This document shows positions 17,018 through 25,406 of a DNA stretch of 49,844 nucleotides, in pieces; the first letter of the stretch is position 1; every line of letters begins with the position of its first letter. The stretch covers positions 1-49,844 of the forward strand of contig NZ_PXYY01000008.1 of assembly GCF_003013245.1 (NCBI RefSeq), in the 5' to 3' direction. The stretch comes from Neisseria iguanae (lineage in GTDB: Bacteria > Pseudomonadota > Gammaproteobacteria > Burkholderiales > Neisseriaceae). The translations under genes and the position numbers were made by a program. The notes beneath the pieces are model-generated. The model ran no database searches, was not told the origin of the DNA, and worked only from the letters and a program-made list of their open reading frames with translations.

Positions 17018-18358
17018 CTATTCCTGCTTTAATTTCTGTTGCAAATTTTCTGCAGCTTCCATCCGTTCTCGGTGGCTGAGATCGGGCAAATGCGTATTCA
17101 GCGACGACCATTTCCATTGCGAACGCGCTTTATTTAATTCGGACGGCAATCTGTGTGGCTGCCAAGGGGTTTGGCCGCTTTGCAACGCCACCTGCGATTG
17201 TGCCGCATGGCCGCGTTTTTGTAAGGCATTTAACAAATCCAAAGCACGCGCGGCCAGTAAAGTTAAGGTTTCCGGATCGATGTGTAAGGTTTGTTTGCCG
17301 GAAATTTTATCGGAAATATCCTGCACATTCGGCAACACGCCGCCCAAAATACCGCCGATGGCCGTGCCTAAACCGAGCGAACCACCCAGCGTGGCAATAT
17401 CGATACCGAAACCGATTAATGCACCGGTAGCGGCACCTGTGCCGGTGCGGATGCCGTATTGCACCAGCAAATCGCTGTCAAACGGATCTTGGCGGAAGGC
17501 TTTCAATGCCCAATCACCGCTTTCGATGTCGTTTTGGTAAAAGCGGTAAAGCCGAAACAATTGCTGCTGCATTTTGCGCTCTAATTGGCGCACTTCAGCC
17601 TGCATGGTTTGCAAAGCCGGTTCGGGATTTTCGTTTTCGTCGAGTTCCTGTTTGTAAGCGGCTACATCAAGCAGAAAATCAGCAATCTCACGGCGGGCGT
17701 CGTCATCTAATTTTTGCCATTCACGGCGGCGCATGCCGATTAAGCAGTCGAGAATATCGCGCTCAGGCAGCATAGTGGCCAAATTGTCCCATAAGCGGAT
17801 TTCTCCTTCAAAATCAAAGGCAACCGTATCAAACCCGCTGTACACATGCAACGTGCGCCGCGCCAGCATGGTGACCCATTCGGCCAAATCCTGTCCATCG
17901 ATAAAATTGAATACCGGCATCACCGGTTTGGCGCACCACGACAACACGGTTAATTCGTCTTTATATTTGTTCAATACCGGCTCGCGTGCATCCGCCACAT
18001 ACAGTGCCATATCGCTTTGTAACAATTGGCGCAATACTTTGGCTTCCTGATTGAAATCACCGGCGGCAGCAGGGCTGCTGAGAAACTGCTGCAAGCGTTC
18101 AATGCCGTCCGAACGCGACGGCGTATTGGCTTCCAACCAATCCAACACGCCGCCTGCATCTTCCAAGCCGGGCGTGTCATATAAATACACCAACGTATCG
18201 GTGCCATCTGAAATGGCGGCCTGTTCGACATGACGTGTTGTGGACGGCGCATTTTTGATTTCGCCGAACATGCTGTCGCGCAACAAGGTTCGCAGCAACG
18301 AAGTTTTGCCGGTGTTGGTGTGACCGACCACAGCCAGAGATAAAGGTTTATTAGTCAT
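17018..18358 (-). CDS. DUF3482-domain GTPase
   Basis: 446 residues. The N-terminal G domain has the P-loop GHTNTGKTSLLR (residues about 11-22), a G3-type DTPGLED, and a diverged G4 region near PVFNFIDGQD. The C-terminal two thirds form a DUF3482 region with a glycine-rich hydrophobic segment (about 310-345; GIDIATLGGSLGLGTAIGGI) that probably touches the membrane. In many proteobacteria this gene is paired with a DUF2868 membrane protein, here at 18879-20225 on the same strand. The cellular role is unknown; an envelope-associated GTPase is likely. The start MTNKPLSLAVVGH is well placed before the P-loop. Confidence 0.85.
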   Translation of the reverse strand: MTNKPLSLAVVGHTNTGKTSLLRTLLRDSMFGEIKNAPSTTRHVEQAAISDGTDTLVYLYDTPGLEDAGGVLDWLEANTPSRSDGIERLQQFLSSPAAAGDFNQEAKVLRQLLQSDMALYVADAREPVLNKYKDELTVLSWCAKPVMPVFNFIDGQDLAEWVTMLARRTLHVYSGFDTVAFDFEGEIRLWDNLATMLPERDILDCLIGMRRREWQKLDDDARREIADFLLDVAAYKQELDENENPEPALQTMQAEVRQLERKMQQQLFRLYRFYQNDIESGDWALKAFRQDPFDSDLLVQYGIRTGTGAATGALIGFGIDIATLGGSLGLGTAIGGILGGVLPNVQDISDKISGKQTLHIDPETLTLLAARALDLLNALQKRGHAAQSQVALQSGQTPWQPHRLPSELNKARSQWKWSSLNTHLPDLSHRERMEAAENLQQKLKQE

Positions 18359-18524
18359 GATATTTCAAATCGGTAGTCGGATGAGAACCCCGACCAACTG
18401 AAGTATTTAAGAAGTCTACCGAATCACAGCCAAACTATCTGCCAAATTTAGTGAAATATGCCGGTAGGCCAACTTACAAACATCGCTGCAGCGCTCAAAA
18501 AAATCAGTTTGGCGAGTTACCATT

Positions 18525-18823
18525 TCAACTTTTTGATCGTTTTTTATATGCCGCCCCAAAATTTTGAGTGGTCGTTACGATACCGAAATCACCGCTGACT
18601 TTGCAATCCAAATGGGTAATTTCCGCGCCACACTGTTTGAGCTTGTTAAACTGTTCGTCAAATTCGGCCTGAACAGCATCATATCCCTGCAAATGACGAG
18701 AAGTAATATCAAACCAATTCACATCTTCTGCCCAATGGTTTCATGATTTCATCGGCGGTTTGCGCAGCCGCCATTTCTTTGGCCACATCAATCAGAATCT
18801 GTTGGTCTGCGGTGTAAGTCATT
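18525..18823 (-). pseudogene. NTF2/SnoaL-like protein, frameshifted and truncated
   Basis: On the minus strand, ATG 18823 opens MTYTADQQILIDVAKEMAAA and AQTADEIMK. Shortly after, the frame changes (near 18735), and the next frame gives WAEDVNWFDITSRHLQGYDA, AVQAEFDEQF and KVSGDFGIVTTTQNFGA, ending at 18525. The WAEDVxWFDI and GxxA elements are typical of SnoaL-like (ketosteroid-isomerase/NTF2 fold) proteins. One indel separates the halves and the C-terminal strands (about 40 residues) are missing. It sits between the DUF2868 and DUF3482 genes, where the pair is often adjacent. Confidence 0.65.
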
Positions 18824-18878
18824 TTTGTCATCTTTAATACGCCTATTTAAACATAAATCAAATGGAAAACTTCTGCTT

Positions 18879-20225
18879 TCAGACAGCCTCACGCTGCATA
18901 CGCTGTGTTTGCGCCCATTGAGGCGGATTCAGCCAAGCAATATTACGTTCGGCTAGTGCCTCCTGCCAATACCGCAACACAGCTGCCATGCCGTCTGAAA
19001 CCTGGTTTTCTACCAATAACTGCACTACCGCCCCGCCCTTTGCTGCTTCTGCCAGCGAGGTAATCTGGCGCAACGCGCCACGGTCGGGCATGGTATGCGC
19101 ACGTACACCGATGAGCAATTGCGCTGATTGCTGTTGCAATTCGTTTACCAAAGTATGCACGGTATCGCGGCTTTCAGCCACGCCTTTGTCCAACCAGTCT
19201 TGACCGAGTGTATGGATAAACCATGAATCATCCGGCCATTGCATTTCCAACATCACCGCCCATTTCGGCCCATCGCTGATGCTGATTTTTGGCGGCACGG
19301 TTGCGACGGTTTCGCTTTGTGTGTCGGCATCGATGATTTTTGTCTGCCATTGCTGAATGATTTTTTGGTAATACGGTTTATCCAGCGGCAACGGCGTTCG
19401 GCTGATTTTGAGCATAATTTTGCAGGCCGCCCATGCGGTAAAACGCGGTAAAATGCCGTAGCACACAATGCTGCCGACTAATAGACCCGACCACGCACGC
19501 GCATCATCAGTATTACTGTTCAGACGGCCTTGCAACACTGCATCGGCATCGGGCACGGGAAAACCGACTTTAGACGGCAGCCATCCTAACCATTCGATAG
19601 CTTTGACTGAAGCGGCATTGGTCAACAAGGTACTTTCCCAGTTGAATGTGTATTGCCGCACCAGCAACAGCATCAACACAGAAACCAACATGCCGAGCAA
19701 AGTAGCCAGCCATAAACTGTGTGACGTCCGTCCGATCAGCCAGCGCGTTGACGGCCACTTCCATTCTTCGGTGTACAAGCGTAACAGTGCCTGGTTCACC
19801 GGATCTTTGCCGCGCATCCACGTCATCGGATGGCTGATGATATTACCGAATTTAAAATGGAAAGCCACCGACACCAACCAAACCAGCAGCATCACCGTAT
19901 TCATACCCAACACGCCGGCCAAAATCAGAAAAAAATTCAGATCTTGTTTGTCCATCAAAATATAAGTACCGGAAAAGCCGCCGGCAAACATCAGCGACAC
20001 GCCGACAATCCACAACCAAAAAGCCGCGTTTTTAGTGTATTCCAGCACATCTTGTAACTGATGATTACGATCGATCATTTCTGAGCGGCGCAATATTTTC
20101 CCTTCAGGCTGCCCATCGACATGACACAGCGATTCGGTGACCTGAGCCGGATCGGCAGGAAAAATATAATCCCGCTCTTCCAAAATGCGTACCAATTCGG
20201 CAAGTTTGTGTTTCGGATTAAGCAT
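18879..20225 (-). CDS. DUF2868-domain membrane protein
   Basis: 448 residues with several membrane segments (about 70-92, 100-125, 170-195 and 250-270) separated by polar loops, and a cytoplasmic C-terminal domain from about residue 300 (WAVMLEMQWPDDSWFIHTLG, GVAESRDTVHTLVNELQQ). This matches the DUF2868 family, a partner of DUF3482 GTPases. The two genes were probably once contiguous; a degenerate NTF2-like gene now lies between. A DUS is embedded in the coding sequence near 19520, and another near 18990. The function is unknown. Confidence 0.8.
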   Translation of the reverse strand: MLNPKHKLAELVRILEERDYIFPADPAQVTESLCHVDGQPEGKILRRSEMIDRNHQLQDVLEYTKNAAFWLWIVGVSLMFAGGFSGTYILMDKQDLNFFLILAGVLGMNTVMLLVWLVSVAFHFKFGNIISHPMTWMRGKDPVNQALLRLYTEEWKWPSTRWLIGRTSHSLWLATLLGMLVSVLMLLLVRQYTFNWESTLLTNAASVKAIEWLGWLPSKVGFPVPDADAVLQGRLNSNTDDARAWSGLLVGSIVCYGILPRFTAWAACKIMLKISRTPLPLDKPYYQKIIQQWQTKIIDADTQSETVATVPPKISISDGPKWAVMLEMQWPDDSWFIHTLGQDWLDKGVAESRDTVHTLVNELQQQSAQLLIGVRAHTMPDRGALRQITSLAEAAKGGAVVQLLVENQVSDGMAAVLRYWQEALAERNIAWLNPPQWAQTQRMQREAV

Positions 20226-20232
20226 AACAATA

Positions 20233-20283
20233 AAGGCCGTCTGAAAAATAATCCAATTTTAACATAGCTTTTCAGACGGCCTG
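20233..20283. terminator. Inverted DUS pair upstream of the DUF2868 gene
   Basis: AAAGGCCGTCTGAAAA and TTTTCAGACGGCCT pair across about 20 bases. It lies before the DUF2868 start on the minus strand, so it would terminate transcription coming from the right. CCCTTTGCAAAATAAGG just beyond may be a relic of the CTTTGCAAAA repeat family. Confidence 0.6.
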
Positions 20284-20404
20284 AGCCCTTTGCAAAATAA
20301 GGCATTAAGTCATGCAAAAAATAATTACTTTATTCATTAATAAATGCAGACAAATTTGATTTTCAGCCCTTCTGAAACCATTTAAGTCATTCTTAATTTT
20401 TTTG

Positions 20405-21116
20405 GGGGCTGACGCAGATTAGCCCCAAACACCACACCATTTCCGCAGCATTTCAAGCTGCCCGGACGGTGCGCCGAAGTCAAAGTGGAACCCGCATTCT
20501 TTCAAGAACAGCGGGAAAGGTTTACGGCCAACCCCTTTGTATTTGCGCAAGACGCACTTCGCCCGGTTCCAACAATTTCCAATGCCGCCGATAGGGTTTT
20601 GACGGTCTGCAAAAGGCTGTGAACGGTTGAGCGGCGACGCGCGAACCTGCCCCGCATCAAGCACGCCACAGCCCCTGTCACTACCGGTATAAACAATGCT
20701 GTCAGGTGTTGTTTGCTGTTTGACAACCGGAAATAACGTATCCTTCCCGTTATCCCCCGCAACGGCGGTACCGACCTTTCCCTGCCGCTTTAAGATGCCG
20801 GATACCGCCGCTTTCCCTGCTGCCGCGCGTCCGCGTTTACCTTTACGCCGACCGCCGAAACAACCCCCGTCCGGCCCGGTAAGGCCTCTGAAAACCCCGC
20901 CTGCTTCCTGCGCCAAATGACAGGCAGTCACCCGGCTGGTTTTGCGGTAGGACAACATAGCCCAACCGGGCTGGATACCCAAAATATCAGCGGCTGCACG
21001 AGCCATTACTTCCGGTATAAAAAACCGGAGAAGTTCTCTTTTTATATTCTTTGTTAATTTGCAATGGTTATCTTCATTTTTGCCGTCTGACATGACTGCT
21101 AATCTATTTCAGCCCC
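20405..21116 (-). mobile_element. IS1595-family element, full length, open frame but catalytic residues lost
   Basis: 712 bp with terminal inverted repeats (GGGGCTGACGCAGATT at the left; AATCTATTTCAGCCCC at the right). One uninterrupted 224-codon transposase frame runs 21093 to 20419. At the first motif it reads GPDGGCFGG (Asp kept, following Glu lost). At the second it reads VYTGSDRG where active members have YTD. At the third, PIGGIGNCW replaces HINGIENFW, losing the acidic residue. It should therefore be inactive. The protein is about 90% identical to the copy at 43.6 kb and shares these substitutions. Target-site duplication is not evident. Confidence 0.8.
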
Positions 21117-21200
21117 TTTAAAAAATTTTCAGGACAAATTTTAATCATTCAAAATCTAGCAATATTTACAAAAATTCAAATTAACTTTATGGAAATTATC

Positions 21201-21229
21201 TTGTAACTCAATGTTGCCGCCACTATACT
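21201..21229 (+). promoter_or_regulatory. Promoter of the DUF883 cluster
   Basis: TTGTAA (21201-21206) and TATACT (21224-21229) with exactly 17 bases between, 38 bases before the ATG at 21267. The leader contains CAAAGGAG, which is complementary over 8 bases to the CU-rich strand of the sibling sRNAs. Confidence 0.7.
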
Positions 21230-21266
21230 AAAAACATATCAAACGAACACGCAAAGGAGCGTAATA

Positions 21267-21701
21267 ATGAAAAAACATGATTATGAAACTCGAAAAGAAG
21301 CTCTATTGAAAGATATTCGTGAAGTAATGAATGATGTAGAAGATTTATACAATGCAGGCGCCGAAGCGACTACTGACGAAGCCAAGGAAGTCAAAGCAAA
21401 ATTACAGGAAAAATTGGATGCGGCTAAAGAACGTCTGAGTAAATTTGAAGCCGAAGCGGTCGATCGTTTCCGCCATCATGCCGAACAAGCGCGTGACAAA
21501 TACGCTGAATTTGAAGCTGGGGCGAGCGAGCGTTTTAAAGAAGGCAAGAAACGTTTGGCAGAGTTTGAAGCTCAAGCCGGTGAGTGTGTCAAACATCACG
21601 CTCAGCAAGCTGATGAAGCAGTACGTGATAAACCTTATTATGCAATGGGTTTTGCCGCATTAGCCGGTTTGGTGGTCGGTGTATTGCTGAACCGTCGCTG
21701 A
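21267..21701 (+). CDS. DUF883 (ElaB/YqjD-like) membrane-anchored protein
   Basis: 144 residues, almost entirely helical and rich in Glu, Lys and Ala. Repeats of the type FEAEAxxRFxxHAEQARxK (around residues 55-115) suggest an amphipathic coiled coil. A C-terminal membrane anchor (AMGFAALAGLVVGVLLNRR) is typical of DUF883/YqjD/ElaB proteins, which in E. coli bind ribosomes through the N-terminus and are linked to stationary phase. Good Shine-Dalgarno AAAGGAG before ATG 21267. It heads a cluster with YqjE-like and YqjK-like genes, although a DUS hairpin follows its stop. Confidence 0.82.
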   Translation: MKKHDYETRKEALLKDIREVMNDVEDLYNAGAEATTDEAKEVKAKLQEKLDAAKERLSKFEAEAVDRFRHHAEQARDKYAEFEAGASERFKEGKKRLAEFEAQAGECVKHHAQQADEAVRDKPYYAMGFAALAGLVVGVLLNRR

Positions 21702-21716
21702 TAGCGGATGAATAGG

Positions 21717-21745
21717 CCGTCTGAAAAAGGTTTCAGACGGCCTTT
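21717..21745. terminator. Inverted DUS pair between the DUF883 gene and the YqjE-like gene
   Basis: GGCCGTCTGAAA and TTTCAGACGGCC with a 5-nt loop, followed by TTTCTATTTT. It may attenuate read-through from the DUF883 gene into the next two genes. Confidence 0.75.
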
Positions 21746-21793
21746 CTATTTTAAGCGTTTGGAAACAGTATGAAGTTGAGAAAGGGAAAAGAG

Positions 21794-22177
21794 ATGAATC
21801 TCAAAGAGAATATCCGACATGCCAAATTATTATTCAATCAAGGTATCGATTTATTGATGTTGCGTCTGCAATTATTGAACCTTGATTTGGCGGAGCAGGC
21901 AGGTAATGCCGTGCGCAGTGTGATTTGGTTGGCAATTTCAGCAATATTGCTGTTGGTGGCATTGATTAGTTTGCTATTCGGTTTAAACCGTATATTGACC
22001 GACCAACAGGCCATTTGGATATTTTTCGGCATAACCTGCTCAAGCTTTTTGGTGATTATCATCGCTTGTACGCGCATTATCGGCAGCTGGAAAGGCCAAA
22101 ATAACCGTATCGGCAATACATTAAAAGACATTCAAGCTGATATTGCATATCTGCGCGGTCAAATCAACGAAGAATAA
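21794..22177 (+). CDS. YqjE-like (phage-holin-family) inner-membrane protein
   Basis: 127 residues from ATG 21794, preceded by GGGAAAAGAG; the longer frame from 21770 is less likely. Two membrane helices (about 43-67 and 75-100) are flanked by amphipathic ends. The automatic name phage holin family III is misleading: with DUF883 upstream and a YqjK-like gene downstream this corresponds to the yqjD-yqjE-yqjK arrangement of enterobacteria. The role is unknown and probably envelope-related. Confidence 0.75.
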   Translation: MNLKENIRHAKLLFNQGIDLLMLRLQLLNLDLAEQAGNAVRSVIWLAISAILLLVALISLLFGLNRILTDQQAIWIFFGITCSSFLVIIIACTRIIGSWKGQNNRIGNTLKDIQADIAYLRGQINEE

Positions 22178-22192
22178 AAAAGGATCATCCCA

Positions 22193-22501
22193 ATGAACCA
22201 ACAACAAAAAGAAACCCGAGAATTACTGGAATTGGAAATCAAACTGGCTCGTTTGAAAGTGACTGCTTCCTATTTGAAACAGCGCAAGCTCAAAGAAACC
22301 CAAGCGCAGAAATCGGCTGAAAATGAAGCCATGCTTTACCGCCTAGCCGATTTAGGCAGCAGATTTGCAGCCTTGTCAACCGGGATACTGGTCAAAACCC
22401 CCTATTTGCCGCTGCCCAAAGTTTATCGCTATGGCGCAATATTGGCTTTGTTTGCTTTGCAGGCTTGGCAAAATCACTTAAAGCAAAGCCAAAATAAATA
22501 A
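22193..22501 (+). CDS. YqjK-like small protein
   Basis: 102 residues; the N-terminal half is highly charged and helical (QQKETRELLELEIKLARLKV), the C-terminal half more hydrophobic (YRYGAILALFALQAW). Position directly after the YqjE-like gene (15-base gap, AAAAGGA ribosome-binding site) supports membership of the same operon. Family assignment rests mainly on context and size. Confidence 0.6.
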   Translation: MNQQQKETRELLELEIKLARLKVTASYLKQRKLKETQAQKSAENEAMLYRLADLGSRFAALSTGILVKTPYLPLPKVYRYGAILALFALQAWQNHLKQSQNK

Positions 22502-22524
22502 AAATTTTATCGTTTTAAAAAAGA

Positions 22525-22553
22525 TTGTTTTAAAAGAGAAAATTTATTAAGAT
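22525..22553 (+). promoter_or_regulatory. Candidate porin promoter
   Basis: TTGTTT (22525-22530) and TAAGAT (22548-22553) separated by 17 bases, 43 bases upstream of the porin ATG, whose ribosome-binding site is AAAAGGGAAA. Confidence 0.5.
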
Positions 22554-22596
22554 GTCAAGGTTGGCTTAACCATATTTTTGAAAAGGGAAATTCACC

Positions 22597-23769
22597 ATGC
22601 AAAAACCTATTCTCGCACTAGCCTGCGCTGCATTCTCCTGCGGCGCATATGCCGATGTGATCTTGTACGGTCAAATCAAAAGCAGCATCAGCACCAGTCA
22701 AGTTAAAATCAAAGGCGATGCCGACCCTGAAAAAAGTGCTATCTCAACCCCAAAATCACGACAGCGAAGAACCCCTGTCGGTGATGCCGGTACTGAAAAA
22801 AGTGCCATCTCAACCCGCATCAATGACAATACTTCGCGTATCGGTTTCAAGGGCAAAGAAAAATTGAGCGATGATTTAACCGCCATTTGGCAATTGGAGC
22901 AGCGCGCGTCGATTTTGGGCCAAAGCAACAGCAGAAAATGGGGCAACCGTGATTCGTTTATCGGCTTGGAAGGTAAGCTAGGTAAGCTGCGCGCCGGTAA
23001 TCTGAGCAACATGCTCAATGAAATGGATACCATCGATACATGGATGTACAGCAACAGTGCCACAGGTTTGGGCGTATTTACCCGAACCGGTTCGCGCAAC
23101 GTATCGGTTCGTTATGACAGCCCGGCATTTTCAGGTTTCCAGTTTAATGCGCAATATTCACCCCGCGACAACCAAAATCCGGAAGACAAATACACCCATG
23201 CCGAGTCAGGCCGCGACCAATACACCGCCGGTGTGAGCTATATCAATCCTGAGTTTTTCGCCAAAGTAGCTTACAATCTGCGCAAAAACCGTGTCGGCAC
23301 GAAAGATGGCCGAATTGTCCGCTTGGAAACTGTCTATAATGCCAATAATGTATTTTTAGGCTTCGGCGCGCAATACGCCAAAGCCAATGAAAGTGCCAAC
23401 ACTTATCTGGCCAATTTCACCGACGGCTTCAATACTTACAACGGCCGCGACATCACAAAAGATGCAGGCAAAGCAGAAGCCGTTAAAGTGATTGATGTCG
23501 CCGTTACCGCAGGCTACAACTTCGGTAACTGGCGTCCGTATATTACCTACGCCCACGGCTGGCCGGCAAAAGGCGTGGACAGCGGTGAAAAACTGGTGGA
23601 TAAATTCGACCAAGTCGTTGTCGGCGGCGATTACCGCTTCAGCAAACGTACATCAGCACGTGGACAGGTTGGCTACATGCGCTTAGGCAGTCGAACGCGT
23701 CTGACTGCCACTGAGAAAGGTAAAGTGGAACAAGCAGCTGCTTCATTGGGTTTGCACCACCGCTTCTGA
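22597..23769 (+). CDS. Neisserial Gram-negative porin (PorA/PorB family)
   Basis: 390 residues. A signal peptide ends at AYA|DVILYGQIKSS, and the protein finishes in the aromatic residue expected for outer-membrane insertion (LGLHHRF). Features shared with neisserial porins are GQIKSS as strand 1, RIGFKGKEKL, AIWQLEQRASI, WGNRDSFIGL, GKLRAGNL and NVSVRYDSPAFSG, with alternating strands throughout. It forms a trimeric channel for small solutes. Between strand 1 and RIGFKG lies an enlarged loop with an imperfect 66-bp tandem duplication (GDADPEKSAIST and GDAGTEKSAIST). No phase-variable homopolymer is visible in the promoter. Confidence 0.9.
   Translation: MQKPILALACAAFSCGAYADVILYGQIKSSISTSQVKIKGDADPEKSAISTPKSRQRRTPVGDAGTEKSAISTRINDNTSRIGFKGKEKLSDDLTAIWQLEQRASILGQSNSRKWGNRDSFIGLEGKLGKLRAGNLSNMLNEMDTIDTWMYSNSATGLGVFTRTGSRNVSVRYDSPAFSGFQFNAQYSPRDNQNPEDKYTHAESGRDQYTAGVSYINPEFFAKVAYNLRKNRVGTKDGRIVRLETVYNANNVFLGFGAQYAKANESANTYLANFTDGFNTYNGRDITKDAGKAEAVKVIDVAVTAGYNFGNWRPYITYAHGWPAKGVDSGEKLVDKFDQVVVGGDYRFSKRTSARGQVGYMRLGSRTRLTATEKGKVEQAAASLGLHHRF
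22714..22815 (+). repeat. Imperfect 66-bp tandem duplication in porin loop 1
   Basis: The segment beginning GGCGATGCCGACC at 22714 recurs 66 bases later (GGTGATGCCGGTACTG at 22780), with nearly identical codons for EKSAIST in both copies. The period is a multiple of three, so the frame is kept and the first surface loop is lengthened by 22 residues. Confidence 0.7.
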
Positions 23770-23783
23770 AGAATTGAGCATGA

Positions 23784-23813
23784 AAAAACCTGCCTGAGAT
23801 TCGGGCAGGTTTT
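23784..23813 (+). terminator. Terminator after the porin gene
   Basis: AAAACCTGCC and GGGCAGGTTTT form a stem of about 11 bp with a short loop and a T-rich end, 15 bases after the porin stop. Confidence 0.8.
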
Positions 23814-23946
23814 CTGCATTGCTGTATCCGCAGAAACCATTGAAAATTTAACCAACTTCCGACCGTCATTATCGGGTCGCCGCTTTATAATGGATGCTGT
23901 TTTGTTGGTTCGGTCTGGGTTTTATAAAGTTTTCAGGCTGTCTGAA

Positions 23947-24363
23947 CTATCCCTGACGGGCCGGATTCACTTGTGTTTCCGAAAGTTGTTCGATAATGGC
24001 ACATTCGGGGTTGTCATTGCCTTGGCAACAGTCGTGCCATGATTGCAAAGTATGGATCATGCTCTGCAGGCGGGTAATTTTTTCCTGCAGCACGGCGATA
24101 TGTTCGCCCACCAATTGCTTGACTTGCGCACTGGTGCGTTGCGGGTTGTTTTTCAGATTCAATAAAATTTGAATTTGCGCCAATGAAAAATCCACATCAC
24201 GCGCATGTTTGATAAACATCAGCGTGTCCAAATCTTTTTCCTGATATTGGCGGTAACCCGATTCGCTGCGTCCGACGGCCGGAATCAGACCGATTTTTTC
24301 ATAATCGCGAATCATTTTGCTGCTCAAGCCCGAGCGTTTGGCGATTTCGCTGATGTTCATCAC
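23947..24363 (-). CDS. cueR: Cu(I)-responsive MerR-family regulator
   Basis: 138 residues. N-terminal MerR helix-turn-helix (MNISEIAKRSGLSSKMIRDY), a wing with GLIPAVGRSESGYR, then a dimerisation helix. The metal-binding loop has two cysteines in the CueR arrangement (CQGNDNPEC, seven residues between), followed by AIIEQL as in CueR proteins. It probably activates copper-efflux genes, none of which are in this window. Either of the two initial methionines could be the start. A degenerate inverted DUS (24392-24449) lies upstream. Confidence 0.85.
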   Translation of the reverse strand: MMNISEIAKRSGLSSKMIRDYEKIGLIPAVGRSESGYRQYQEKDLDTLMFIKHARDVDFSLAQIQILLNLKNNPQRTSAQVKQLVGEHIAVLQEKITRLQSMIHTLQSWHDCCQGNDNPECAIIEQLSETQVNPARQG

Positions 24364-24455
24364 AATATGTCCTCAGAATGTTCAAACCTTAGGAGGAGGC
24401 TGTCTGAAATAATGATAATGCTGATTCCGCATCATTTCAGGCGGCCTTTTATGCT

Positions 24456-25067
24456 TTATTTGCCGTTATCCGTCATGCTTGGTTTATGGCGGCCGGCGCG
24501 TTGCTGCAGGCGCTCAATCAAATCTTCAACCGTATTCGGCGCACCGTCCACGCAAAATGCGTTAAAGATTACGCTGCGCAATTCATCGTTGCGGCTTATG
24601 GCGCCGCCCATTGGTTTCCAGTCGGCGTTACGCGGTTTAATCCAACGGTTGTTGACCGGATCGCCGTAACCAAAAACTTTATAGGAAGAATGCTTGTTAC
24701 CTGCGTAATTGAAGCTGGAGCGTGCGCAGAAAATTCCTTCGGCGGTGAGGTTGTCGTAGCCTTGTGAAGACTGTGTATTCAAAATATAGCGGATGCTGGT
24801 GTCGGGCGAAGGCATGATTTGCAGGCTGCTCAATAAAATTTTCGGCCGTTTGGCATAGGTTTCGCTGATATAAATATCAAACCAATCGCCTGATTTGGTG
24901 TCAGGCAGGGCAGGCAAGCCGGCTTCGGCCTCTTTAAATTCGCGGGCGGTTTTTTCTTCGGCGCTTTCTTGATAGCGGCTGTTGACCAAAGTATCTTTGT
25001 CGCTGCCCGGGAGGGCAAAAGCGGAAGTGGTGGCCAAGGCTGTAACCAGCAAACTGATACGGCGCAT
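24456..25067 (-). CDS. CNP1-like periplasmic protein
   Basis: 203 residues from the methionine at 25067 (MRRISLLVTALATTSAFA), a signal peptide. An upstream methionine at 25079 is in frame but less well placed. The mature part contains GDWFDIYISETYAKRP, SSLQIMPSPDTSIRY, SAEGIFCARSSF-like residues and KPMGGAISRNDELRS, matching the CNP1-like domain (cryptic neisserial protein 1), found in beta-proteobacteria. The cysteines in IFCARS and NAFCVD could form a disulfide. Function unknown; periplasmic or outer-membrane-associated. Confidence 0.75.
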   Translation of the reverse strand: MRRISLLVTALATTSAFALPGSDKDTLVNSRYQESAEEKTAREFKEAEAGLPALPDTKSGDWFDIYISETYAKRPKILLSSLQIMPSPDTSIRYILNTQSSQGYDNLTAEGIFCARSSFNYAGNKHSSYKVFGYGDPVNNRWIKPRNADWKPMGGAISRNDELRSVIFNAFCVDGAPNTVEDLIERLQQRAGRHKPSMTDNGK

Positions 25068-25174
25068 AATGCTCTCCAAGAGAAAATATTCCGTATTTTA
25101 GGGTTTCAAAAGCGCAGGCGCAAGCAAGTCAGGTATAATTAACCTAATATTTAACCGATTAAACGCAAACCATC

Positions 25175-25396
25175 ATGACACAGACCTTAGACGTAACCGG
25201 CTTGAAATGCCCGATGCCGATTTTGCGCGCCAAAAAAGCACTGGCGCCAATGCAAACCGATGAAGTGCTGACGGTATTGGCCACCGACCCAGGCGCACCG
25301 GGTGATTTTGAAGCCTTCTGCCGCCAAACCGGCCATGTTTTATTGGAATCGACTGAAAACGAAGGCGTGTTTACCTTAGTGGTCAAACACAAATAG
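25175..25396 (+). CDS. TusA-family sulfurtransferase
   Basis: 73 residues of the SirA/TusA/YedF family. The N-terminal motif GLKCPMPILRAKKAL contains the persulfide-carrying Cys in CPMP. Such proteins shuttle sulfur for tRNA thiolation (mnm5s2U) or molybdopterin and iron-sulfur chemistry; which of these is meant cannot be said here. TATAAT at 25134-25139 is the likely -10 element. The stop is 10 bases before the next gene, so both are probably co-transcribed. Confidence 0.88.
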   Translation: MTQTLDVTGLKCPMPILRAKKALAPMQTDEVLTVLATDPGAPGDFEAFCRQTGHVLLESTENEGVFTLVVKHK

Positions 25397-25406
25397 GCCG
25401 TCTGAA

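Noticed and set aside
21794-22177. Prophage remnant suggested by the holin-family name
   Set aside because: The neighbours are DUF883 and YqjK-like genes; no phage structural, lysis or integrase genes are nearby, so this is the yqjDEK-type cluster.
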